A DNA stretch of 64,000 nucleotides from Chromera velia (Eukaryota; Sar; Chromeraceae): assembly GCA_018398765.1 (NCBI GenBank), contig JAHBMJ010000035.1, forward strand, positions 1 through 64,000. Direction: 5' to 3'. A model generated the notes under the pieces. It was not told the DNA's origin and made no database searches. It worked only from the letters and a program-made list of their open reading frames with translations. The translations under genes were made by a program, and so were the position numbers. Positions within the stretch are counted from its first letter, which is position 1. Each line of letters starts with the position of its first letter. Positions 13,224 through 26,777 of the stretch are shown piece by piece.

Positions 13224-13584
13224 TGAACATGCATGCATGCATGCATCATTGCAATGCGTGAACCAAAAAAAAAATCGTCAAGCATGCAGGGGATTCGCGC
13301 GCTTTTCTCTGCATGCGCGCATGCAGAAGGCGCGCGAAAAAGTTTGTCAAGGCACATCGTTCGAACGTTCGAACACGAGCGAACACATCTTTCAGATTTT
13401 TCAGGCGTTGGAAGGATGTTGGAAGGATGATTACTTGAAAGGATGTCATGCAGAGCATTTCATCTCTCTATCGCCAAGCGACAGCAGATGAGGTGAAAAA
13501 GGCGTCGTCCAGCAAGTGATCGTTTTCTCCCTCAACTTCTTTTGTTTTCTCTCTGCATGTTTGAAGAGATTCAACTTAACGTCA
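12741..13584. other. Divergent intergenic region with long inverted repeat
   Basis: Lies between the minus-strand Cys-rich gene and the plus-strand glycosyltransferase. It contains an (AT)n tract (about 13190-13218), GCATGCATGC repeats, and a perfect 18-bp palindrome CTGCATGCGCGCATGCAG at 13309-13326. Outer arms (GCGCGC...GCGCGC) extend the palindrome to about 45 bp. A CGTTCGAACGTTCGAAC block follows at about 13358. It could also hide 5' exons of either gene. Confidence 0.55.
13294..13375. promoter_or_regulatory. Inverted-repeat cluster in divergent promoter
   Basis: A perfect 18-bp palindrome is nested in longer GCGCGC arms and followed by a second palindromic block CGTTCGAACG. Its place between two head-to-head genes suggests a regulatory or cruciform-forming role. 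That is inference from position only. Confidence 0.35.
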
Positions 13585-15582
13585 ATGATCCGCTGGATTT
13601 TGCCATCACTTATTTGGGGCCCTTCTGGCGGCACCTCTCTGCATGTCTGCAGAGAGGAACACAAATTTCAAGCCGTCGGATGGACGGAGAAAGAGACGGA
13701 CCTGGACGGCCATCGAAAATGTCCCTTGCGCACTCCTGTCCCGCCCTTTGAGTTTCTCAAAGAACACTCATCGACAGATCCTGGAGTATCCAAAGGAGAC
13801 GGCACAGTTCGGGTAGACGGTGTTCGGAGTTTCCCTGACGCACGCTGGGAGCAGAGGGGGAACAATAGGGAGGAGCGGCTTGAAAATCAAGCGACTGTGG
13901 AAGCATTTGACGCTCATCCAGACGTTCTCGCGTTTCTGCGAGGGGGTCTATCGGAGGGCGCGCGTGCCTTCTTGAACAAGACCTGGGAGGCAGCATCGAG
14001 CGTTGAGCTCGTGCAGGACCCCCAGCTGGGGGAGGTCTTGGTCTGGCCAGCAGCTGCCGAAAGGGACGTGCGGGGAGCAGCAGCAGGTGACGGGGTTGGG
14101 AGAGTTGATGAGAGTGAGGCTGTGCATGCCGGTTGGGGACGGGAGAGGGCAGAAGGGTCTGTTCCTGAGATTCTTTTGTTGAGGGGGGCAGAGGAGAAGC
14201 GCAGGGTAAGGGAGTTGATCGACCTGGCCGTTCTGGGAAAGGCCTATAAGAGAATGGGGGATAAGGTCATTTTGCTCGGTTGGGCAAGAGCTGCGAGTTT
14301 TCATGGTTGGCGTGTGCGAATTTTTGCAGAGACAGAATCATTCTTCAAGGCAATGAATGCTCGAAGGAAGCAGCTGTACTTAGTAGACAGTCGCTGCCTC
14401 CGCGTAGAGAAGGTGAGAGAGAGCCTCAAGAGATTGACAGAGAAAGGGGAAAGGGGAATGGGGGGGTGTTTGAAGAGCCGCTTTTTTGTGTACAACTTAT
14501 GGGGGGGATTGCCCGAGAATTTATTTGCTGCCAGAGAAAGACAGAAGAGGGGCGGGCGGGGAGAGACAGAAAATGAACATTTTGTGCTGAGCAAAGGGCG
14601 ACAGATTGTGTCTGGCTGGCGTTGGCCAGGCTATCCTGAGAATACGCCCATTGGAATTCTGCCGAGCTTAATGACCTTCTGGGGTCTGCCTGCATTCAAA
14701 TCCATGAGTCCTCCTGCAGAGTGTTGTCTCGTTTTCTTCATGGGGAAAAACGAAGAAGACTTGAGTGGCATCGGAAGCGTTCTGGAACTTTTGAATGAAC
14801 GCCTAGGAAGTCTCGTTGCAGAAGTTGGAGAGTGGGGCTCTGAGGGAGGGGAGCACTGGAGGCCGATCTGTATGGGGGTGAAAGTGAAGGAGGGCAGAAC
14901 TCTTGCTGAGACTGTGAACCTGAAATCGGCTCTGCAATACACTCGCAACCTGGGCGTGATGGACCCCCTCACTTTCTCGGCACTGGTGGGCTCTGCCAGG
15001 GTCGTGGTGGGGTCGGGGGCGCCGATTGCGAGTCCCACAATTGTGGATGCAGTTGTCGCACAAGGGCACGTGTTCGCGCCGCGCAGACAGTTCTGTAATC
15101 CTTCTCCTGGAAGAGGGTGTCTGGGGCCCCACGAAAGATGGACAGAGACGGACGAGCTGACCTCAGAGGAAATAGTTGAACGAATTGTTGAAAAGTTGCG
15201 GGGACTGTGGCCGTCTCCAGTTGAGGACAATCAACACAGCTCTACTGCAGTGCACGGCGGGACAGAGGGAAAAAGTAAGATGGAGGGGGAACAGTCAGGC
15301 TTCACAGAGACGCAGTTGCAATTGCCGAAGCATTCCCTACCCGATTGGTGTCGTAGGGCATTGACAGTCGCACAAGAGGACCAGTTTCAGAGTGTCAGGG
15401 AGAGAGTCACCCCTGAGTTGCATGTAGATGTTTCTGTCTTGACCCCAGGCCCCCCATCAGGATCTTCTTCAGAGCATGGCTCTCGATCTGGCCTGACGGG
15501 ATTCCTTTCAGTAGAATCTCTGTTGCAAAGCATGAAGAAGTGGCTACTGCAGAATTCGGACGATTCTTGCGTCCTTGAATAA
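13585..15582 (+). CDS. GT18-like glycosyltransferase (MGAT5 family), intronless
   Basis: A single uninterrupted frame of 665 residues, unusual here where most genes are cut into tiny exons. I chose the ATG at 13585 (MIRWILPSLIWG) because the open frame above it begins with a GTG; a 5' exon remains possible. The short hydrophobic start could act as a membrane anchor. In the C-terminal half two blocks align by eye with MGAT5 (alpha-1,6-mannosylglycoprotein GlcNAc transferase): WPGYPENTPIGILPS versus the family's FPHTPDNSFLGF, and GVMDPLTFSALVGSARVVVG followed by PTIVDAVVAQGHVFAP versus GILSGRDLQFLLRETKLFVG and APLEAIANGCAFLNP. The last block in the family belongs to the nucleotide-sugar-binding end of the GT-B fold. 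The product is inferred to be a Golgi glycosyltransferase. The exact donor and acceptor cannot be told from sequence. Confidence 0.7.
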   Translation: MIRWILPSLIWGPSGGTSLHVCREEHKFQAVGWTEKETDLDGHRKCPLRTPVPPFEFLKEHSSTDPGVSKGDGTVRVDGVRSFPDARWEQRGNNREERLENQATVEAFDAHPDVLAFLRGGLSEGARAFLNKTWEAASSVELVQDPQLGEVLVWPAAAERDVRGAAAGDGVGRVDESEAVHAGWGRERAEGSVPEILLLRGAEEKRRVRELIDLAVLGKAYKRMGDKVILLGWARAASFHGWRVRIFAETESFFKAMNARRKQLYLVDSRCLRVEKVRESLKRLTEKGERGMGGCLKSRFFVYNLWGGLPENLFAARERQKRGGRGETENEHFVLSKGRQIVSGWRWPGYPENTPIGILPSLMTFWGLPAFKSMSPPAECCLVFFMGKNEEDLSGIGSVLELLNERLGSLVAEVGEWGSEGGEHWRPICMGVKVKEGRTLAETVNLKSALQYTRNLGVMDPLTFSALVGSARVVVGSGAPIASPTIVDAVVAQGHVFAPRRQFCNPSPGRGCLGPHERWTETDELTSEEIVERIVEKLRGLWPSPVEDNQHSSTAVHGGTEGKSKMEGEQSGFTETQLQLPKHSLPDWCRRALTVAQEDQFQSVRERVTPELHVDVSVLTPGPPSGSSSEHGSRSGLTGFLSVESLLQSMKKWLLQNSDDSCVLE

Positions 15583-16352
15583 TGAAACCTAGATTTAAAG
15601 AATGTTTGGCACATTTTCAGAATATTCATAATTAAAGTATAGTTCACAAATCCTAGCATAAATCAAATCAAAAATTTATTTACAAAAATTACTGTATATA
15701 TATTATATCGTCTTCAACTTTCAAATTGAAGTTATAACAATCATTACCACATGATAGTAGTAATAAAACGGAATGAAACGTATGAAAAACGCTAGGAAAA
15801 ACGATTACAGTGTAACATGATCGGATTCAATAATTATATAGTCCTTTAGAATGCTTAATTTTTTATGATTAACCTAGTGATTAACATTATTATTGAGTCA
15901 ACTTATACAAGAAAAGCCGTAAAAAAAGTAAATTACTAGTGAAACTGCGCCGCTTCCGCGAAATTCACAAGTTATATAGATTTAAGTTGTACCATCCAAC
16001 TAGAAATCCAAATATATGCTAAGAATAGTTAAGAACACACTTGTAAAATCCGCTAGAAAATCCATAAAATTATGTATTAGTATTTGATGTATAACAATTT
16101 TATGTTTCTGCTGAAACTAAATTTGAGCTGTATCTCGATCAATATATGGATCTGACTACGGATCTGAAGACAACGGCCCATGTTTCAATCTAGGTTTCGA
16201 TGTAACGCTACACCATCACGATCCCGTCTTTCCTTATTTCCTACTTCACACCCGCAGGTCAGAGAGGACAGTGGACAGAGACGAGCAACGCCCATATCGG
16301 TGTAACGCAAGTAGCAAGTAACGAAGGTGGTCAGGAGAGGGGGAGAGGGAGG

Positions 16353-16391
<39 letters not shown>

Positions 16392-17446
16392 CTTTTTGTA
16401 CAATGCACTGACCCAAAAAAGACAGCGCAAAATGAAAGTGAAACAAAAATTGGACACTTTGCATGATACACAGCAAACACCGGCAAAGACACAGGGTCCA
16501 CGCATATGCGTGTGCATGCGTGTGCGAATGAGTATGTTAGTGTCTCGGTGTGTCAATGTGCGTGTGTGTGAAATGGGGAGACTGTCACAATGGCAAGCCC
16601 GAACCCCAAGGTGCCCTGGTCGAAGAATATGAACTCGCTTGGTCAAGACCGACAGAGAGATGGGAAGAGTCAGTCAACCCTGACTGAATGTGGAAAGAAC
16701 GAGATAAGAACAATGCAAAAACAAATTCTCGGAGAAAGACAAGACAGAGATCCAACCTTGCCCCCCCCCCAGGTCGGAGAGGATGGGAGGCAACTCAACA
16801 GACTCGGTCTTCTCATTTGAACGTCGACACGCACGCAGTGTCTCGGGCACTTCCCAGAGAACCATTGAAAGAAGGAGCAGGGCAGTCGAAAGTGCATGAG
16901 GGAGAGGACGTAAACGTAAAGAAGAAAAAAGAGATTGAATTAATTTCAGCATCTCGATCCATCCATCCATCCATCCAATCTCCTTTGATCAACCGATCGA
17001 CCCGCCAGACACATTTATTCTTCACACCACACAATCCCCAGTGTTTCCTTCCCGCCCTGTCCCCTTCCCCAACCCCAACCAGACAAACAGCCAAAAGGCC
17101 CAATCCACGTTCGAGCCCAGATTCGCCGAGAGGGAAACGACCATCACAACCTCACACATCCGGCAAAGGGCAGAAGCAAGAACCGCACGGACAATGATGC
17201 AAAAGAGAGACACTTTGCCGCTCTTCCCCACGGTGCGCGCACAGTGCCTTCACATGTATCCGAAGCCAATCCCTCTCCCTCCCAGTCAATCCAACTTCCG
17301 TCAGTCAGCGAGTGGAGCAACCAGACAGTCAATTGACAATGGTCTTTCCTTCCTTCTCCCCCCCCGTTCTTTTTTCTTCCACTCATATATATATCTTTCT
17401 AGTCCTCTCGTTTGTCTCGATCCTCCTCCGTCCCTTCCGCACCCTC
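15583..17446. other. Convergent intergenic spacer, AT-rich then simple repeats
   Basis: The spacer lies between the 3' ends of the glycosyltransferase (+) and the kinase (-). 15590 to about 16200 is AT-rich without coding frames. (GA)n lies at about 16341-16388. The remainder is unremarkable, with a CATC tract near 16960-16977. I see no exon that joins either neighbour. Confidence 0.55.
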
Positions 17447-21464
<4,018 letters not shown>

Positions 21465-22272
21465 CTGAAGGACCGATTGAAGGAAAAGAGTGAGTGTCAG
21501 TGAAGATGCGAAAGGGCAAAAAGAAGTTAACTTGTTGAAACAGAACGCTGTCCTTTGTCGCGTTGGCTCAGAGACTTAGCACAGGACTTGTCAATCGCAG
21601 ACGCACGCTTCTTGTGACAACTCCGTGGGTGCGAAGGACATCAACAGAGTGATCACACCCTGGGAAAGAGCATCACAACATAGATGTATATCACAGCAGG
21701 TCAGTGCAGAGTACTCTGACAGTGGTGGAGTTGGAGGAGTCTGAGAACGGAGGAAACATCGGGGATTCGGGGATCGAGGTAGGGGTCAAAATGGTTTGTT
21801 TACGGTTGTTTATTTTCGGAGCCGCGAGCCGGCCGGCCGCGCGCGGGCCCGCCGGGCAAGCGTCGGCAAGCCGCGCCCGCCCGGCGGGCCGGCTGCCCCC
21901 CCAATTAAAGGCCGCAATGCATGACGCGGGCCGGGCACTGTCAGCCAGGCCGGGATTGCATGGCGGCCGGCCCGTGCATTCTTGGGGACCGACCCAAAAT
22001 GGACGCCCCAAAAGGCCTGACCCGTGCGAGCTGCATGCATGCACTCACAGTCTGCATGATTTGCCTGACCTTGCTCAACCCAACTATAGTGCCAGAGGCG
22101 ATATATACGTGTTGCTTGGTTCAATGGTTTTGTGCAATAATCTGCTTCGCTTAGTTCGCTATCGGCGTCGGAGTCGAAAGTAATCCTCTCTTTTGCTTCT
22201 GTAGCTGATTAGCATTATTATCGACAGGGTTTGACCTTACAGCCCCCTCCTGAAACCGAACGAACCGCTGCC
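21465..22272. repeat. Divergent spacer carrying a GC-rich dispersed repeat
   Basis: The spacer lies between the kinase (-) and the ankyrin gene (+). About 21820-22110 is very GC-rich (GCCGGCCGGCC, CGCGCGGGCCC). It contains GGCCGCAATG, GGATTG, GGCGGCCGGCC, TCTTGGGGACCGACCCAAAA and CCCCAAAAGGCC in the same order as the copy at about 27600-27720. It ends near GAGGCGATATATA (about 22095). A TATA-like string about 180 bp before the ankyrin ATG may be promoter, but this is inferred from position alone. Confidence 0.7.
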
Positions 22273-23401
22273 ATGGAGACAAAAAGTGAATCCGCTCCGA
22301 ACCGCACTTTCGCGGGAAAGAAGATCGTCCAGCCGAAGGAAGGGGTATCACCTGGTTGGTTGTCTGGCTATCTGGTTGTCTAGTTAGTTGGTTGGTTGGC
22401 TACCTGGCTGCCCGGCTGGTTGGCTCGTTGGAGGGTCTGTTGGTTTTTCGCTTGTTTTTTGGATCGCGTGAGTGATTGCGTGCATGCTCGATTTCCTCAG
22501 CAGCAGATTGCTTGCGAGGGCGTGAATCTTCTGACAGAGCAAAAGCGAGAGCAAGTGAGAGAGGGAAAATGAAAAAGAGACGGAGAAGCAGACCACAGCA
22601 AAGACGTCATGACAGACACATGCAATCCCCCCCAAAGGCGTCAGTCGAAAGACAGAAAGAAGTCGACGAACAGAAAGCAGACATGCACATGCAGGAACAG
22701 CAAGCAAAATGATCTCTGCTTGAATTGAAGGAAGTGTATAGGTGGGGAAAGGCAAAAGGATACAGCGACGCCGGTCTTTATGAAAGGCACCGTGCGTGGC
22801 TCTGCCAGAGATTGGGTATAGTTGTGCCCCGAAGTTCGCTTCAGCCGTTCATGATTCTGTTTAATTGCCTGTCCGTACACCGAATCGTCTCCTGTCCGCT
22901 TCTACAAAGGGCAGTCCGATCTCACCTTCCTAGCTCTCTCTCTGCAGAGCCCCGCGTCTGCCCCTAATCGCCCTGCCGCACCACAACCCACTTCAACAGC
23001 TGTCCCCAAACCCAAACAACCCGCACCGTCCCGTCCCCTTGCGAGACCGGTGATCCCTCAGGCTGGTTCTGGACAGGTCAGCCCTTAATTGAATTCTTTT
23101 TTTTTCTTTTTCAAACAGTATTGACGCGCTTCGATTCTCGATCGTTCTCTTCCTTGTTAAAAATCAATCAGTGTTTTTCGATCTTTCTTTCTTTCTTTCT
23201 TTCTTTCTTCCTTCCTTTTCTTTTCTTTTCTTTCTTTTCTTTCTTTTTTTTCTTTTTTTTTTTTCTTTCTTTTCTTTCTTTTCTTTCCTTTCTTTCTTTT
23301 CTTTCTTTTCTTTCTTTTCTTTCTGTCTGTCTTTCTGTCTTTCTGTCTTTCTGTCTTTCTTTCTTTCTTTCTTTCTTTCTTTCCTTCTTTCCTTCTTTCC
23401 T

Positions 23402-23441
<40 letters not shown>

Positions 23442-23513
23442 TTCTTTCTTTTCTTTCTTTTCTTTCTTTTCTTTCTGTCTGTCTTTCTGTCTTTCTGTCT
23501 TTCTGTCTTTCTG

Positions 23514-23549
<36 letters not shown>

Positions 23550-23593
23550 TCCTTCTTTCCTTCTTTCCTTCTTTCCTTCTTTCCTTCTTTCCT

Positions 23594-23629
<36 letters not shown>

Positions 23630-24655
23630 TTCTTTCTTTCTTTCTTTCTTTCTTTCTTTCGGTCTTTTCTTGTACGCAAGTCTCCTTCTTTCTGTGCATC
23701 TCGTTATCTCTCAACCATCCGCACACTTGCCCACAGGTTCCGAAGACCGCACCTACTCTCTTCTCCATCCATCCATCTCCCCTCAGTTTTTCTACTCCTG
23801 AATGCACTGCCCTTCGGATTCATTTGCAGACTGTAGAGAAGCATTCCTGTTCCTCCCGTCGCTGATGTCTTCAGGAAAAACTGAAGGAACTCTCTCACCC
23901 AACAGAAGATCCAGGTCAAAAGGTGAACAAATCTGACGAGCTTCTGGCAGAAGGACGCACAAAGATCGTGAGTTTTAATTTCGTAGTGTATACCTTTCTT
24001 ACGAGCTAAGACTGCTGTGGTTCTGCTGTTTGGGAGGGGGAGGACAGACGAAAAACACATGAAGAGCAAAAGCGAACCCTGAATGTTTTGGATCTCTTCT
24101 TTTTATCAAGCGAAGGACTCTGAATCGGAGAGAGAAAGTACACACACCCAATTTACTCGCTTCCTTGACCATTTAGTTAAGTGAAAATGAAACGCAGTGC
24201 CCGCATCGAACTTTCGTTTTTCTGCGCTTTTCGCTCTCCACATTGTCACAAGCCCGCTATCGAGACGCCTACTTTCTGATACAGGAGCAGACAAAACGCC
24301 CCCTGTGTCTTAATTCTGGATTGTCGTCACTCCTGCAAGCGTGGCTGCAGGAGGATCTAGCAGAAAACCCTGGGTATATTCTCCTTCAAGCAGTTCGATA
24401 TCGCAAGATAGAGAAGGTCAAGAGGCTGCTGGCTGAAGGAGCTCCTGTCGACTACGTGAGGAGGTTCGGTCGAGGATGGGTGAGTCCCAATTGGTGCATA
24501 AATTCGTTTCTCACAGCCAATACAGACAAACAGACGAATAGAGAAGCGGACTTCTTTTTCTTCTTCTTCTTCTTCTTCTGTTTCTTCTTCTGTTTCTTCT
24601 TCTTCTTCGTCTTCTTCTTCTTCTTCTTCTTCTGTTTCTTCTGCTTCTTCGTCTT

Positions 24656-24686
<31 letters not shown>

Positions 24687-25553
24687 GCATTGCTGTTATT
24701 CCTATTCTTCTTTTTTTCCTTTTTGTCCTTGTTTCTCCATTTTGGGCACCTTTGCCTGCCTATCTGCAGGACAGAGAGACCCCGTTGCTGGTGGCCGCAG
24801 CCCAGGGGGATCTGGAGATGGTCTCTCTCTTGGTCCAAAATAAAGCGAACATTCGTGAGGTTGACGGCGTGAGTCTAAAACTTTTCTCACAAAAGAATCT
24901 TCCTTCATTGCCACCATGCCTAGCGACGTGGCTGTCTTCTGGGCAGCTGTCTTCATGAGGAGAACATTCTTCCCTCCCTCTCCTGTTATGCCTCACTGTC
25001 AGAGAGAGAGAGCACGCTCTCGCTGGATAGTCGTGAGACTTAATGAAGGGCGGCTGGCTGTAGGCCATGATCTGTTTTTCAAAATATGTTTTGTTGTCAT
25101 TGTTCTGGTTGTCCGCTGCGATCTGCAGACACCCGACGGACTCAGAAATGAATCGTCCGTGGTCGTACGGTCGGAGGTGCATGAGACAACTTAAGTCCTA
25201 GTCAGTGAATAGACAGCATCAAACCTCCATCTTTCTGTTTCTTCTATTTATCACCACCATTGGGTTTGCTCGGTCATGCCCGGTGGCCGGGTCCAATTCT
25301 CAGGAAGGGCCCCTTCTAATTCTGCTCAGTGCATGGGAGTGCTTGCTTGGTTGTATCATGACTGCATGCAGCAATCGAGGACGGCCCTGCATTTGGCTGC
25401 TTCCAGCGGGCATGAGAGCGTCGTGTCATTTCTGATCGATCGGGGCGCAGACATCAACGCAAGAAACAAAGTAAGTAAGTCAGTTCGGTCCTTTCCCACC
25501 TGAGTCGCCTGAAACTGCTTTGTTTGTTTGTTGTTTGTTTGTTTGTCTGTTTG

Positions 25554-25597
<44 letters not shown>

Positions 25598-25602
25598 TGT
25601 GC

Positions 25603-25641
<39 letters not shown>

Positions 25642-25688
25642 CGTGTGTGTGTGTGCGTGTGTGCGTGTATGTGTATGTGTGTGTGTGC

Positions 25689-25719
<31 letters not shown>

Positions 25720-26777
25720 TGAGTGTGTGTGAGTGCGTGCGTGCGTGCGTGCGTGCGTGCGTGTGTGCGTGTGTGTATGTGAGTGTGTGCAAGCGTGCAT
25801 GCGTGTGTGTGTATGCGCGGGCGCTCGCGCGCGTGCGCGCGTGTGTGCGTGCGTGTGTGTGTGTGTGTGACCAAAGAAAAAAAAAGGACAACGAGCAAAA
25901 CAAACAATTACCCCACCTGAATCTACGATTATTGCAGAACTCGGCCTTTGCATGCTTGTTTGACGTGTGCGATGAATTACTAGTCTGACTTAATGAACTT
26001 AAGCATGATGGATGCACTTTGTCGACTTGGTTGTTGCAGAGCGGGTCAACGCCTCTGAAGTCAGCCGCATTTGCTGGGAATGAGAAAATGGTGTCACTCT
26101 TGATTAAGAAGGGTGCGAATGTGAATGAACAAAGCAAGGTGAGTCAATCCGTAAATTGGAGTTCAGTTGCTGTACGTCTCTCCTACTCGCTGGCCTGCAT
26201 GAGTAAGTGTCTTTTCCATTTCTCAAGCGCGTCTTCTTTCTTCAATTTGACGTACCTGTTTGGATGCATGGACAGATGACTTGTCGGCAGACTCTTGTGC
26301 GTGAACGTGCATGCCGTCACACAGATATGGTCCGATGAAATCCCCAGGAGGAAAGCTCTAGTTGATATCTCAGCATTTCTGCAGTATGCAGAGATCAAAG
26401 GCTGGAAATTTCCGTTCCCTACTTTTCACTTTTTTTTTTCAATTGTTGTTATTCTTTATGCAGAAATCAAAGGCTATGCCTTACGGTTTCCGTACTAAGA
26501 CTTCTCTGTCTCTGATTCTGTGTCTTCTTGTTTCTTGCCGGGTTTGACAATCTGAAAGCAGCAGAAAGTGATCGGAGCTTCCATTCAGTCAACTTGAAGC
26601 TGAAACGCCTTTCTTTACCGCTTTTGCAGACATGAATGTACATGAATAACGCATGCAAGTATCTTCAACATATGTCTGATTGCAATGCAGTGGGGCATAA
26701 AACCACTGGCAGTTGCCATCACGGAGAAACACTCCAAAGTCATCGAAATCCTTCGGAAAGCCGGGGCGTCCGAATGA
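22273..26777 (+). CDS. Ankyrin-repeat protein, one repeat per exon
   Basis: Eight exons: 22273-22344 (ATG), 22948-23076, 23875-23967, 24285-24455, 24770-24868, 25372-25470, 26040-26138 and 26691-26777 (TGA). Every intron is phase 0. The N-terminus is basic and Pro/Ala/Ser-rich and probably disordered. Exon 4 ends with a first ankyrin unit ([20 protein letters not shown]). Exons 5, 6 and 7 are each exactly 99 bp (33 codons) and each carries one ankyrin repeat, e.g. [40 protein letters not shown] and [20 protein letters not shown]. The last exon holds a capping repeat ([20 protein letters not shown]). The product is a small (about 236 residue) soluble protein-interaction module with no other domain. 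The introns hold large CTTT, TTC and GT microsatellites. The junction before exon 4 has an alternative acceptor. Confidence 0.8.
23179..23680. repeat. Large (CTTT)n/(CTTTT)n/(CTGT)n microsatellite
   Basis: About 500 bp of CTTT-type units with interspersed CTTTT, CTGT and CTTC variants inside intron 2 of the ankyrin gene. A block of about 190 bp (CTTT, then CTGT, then CTTC order) seems to occur twice, at about 23240-23430 and about 23430-23630, suggesting a higher-order duplication. Long Phe/Leu/Ser or Lys/Glu/Arg frames across it are artefacts. Confidence 0.9.
24553..24690. repeat. (TTC)n microsatellite
   Basis: About 135 bp of TTC triplets with GTTTC and GTC interruptions in intron 4 of the ankyrin gene, upstream of the exon 5 acceptor, where it extends the polypyrimidine region. 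Confidence 0.9.
25520..25870. repeat. (GT)n/(GTTT)n/(GA)n compound microsatellite
   Basis: About 350 bp of GT repeats with GC interruptions, a GTTT start and an internal GA block in intron 6 of the ankyrin gene. All reading frames through it are low-complexity artefacts. Confidence 0.9.

Noticed and set aside
12708-13226. Plus-strand frame of 172 codons ending in a Tyr/Ile repeat
   Set aside because: It overlaps the opposite-strand exon at about 12556-12680 and ends in an (AT)n tract; it has no splice context and no protein-like composition.
14631-15230. Minus-strand frame of 199 codons
   Set aside because: It is the antisense shadow of the GT18-like coding exon, whose plus-strand reading aligns with a known family.
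23121-23840. Long Phe/Leu/Ser (+) and Lys/Glu/Arg (-) open frames over 200 codons
   Set aside because: They are translations of the CTTT microsatellite in an ankyrin-gene intron; the composition is purely repeat-driven.
25356-26137. Thr/His- or Val/Cys-rich frames of up to 227 codons
   Set aside because: They translate the GT/CA microsatellite in an intron between two confirmed ankyrin exons.
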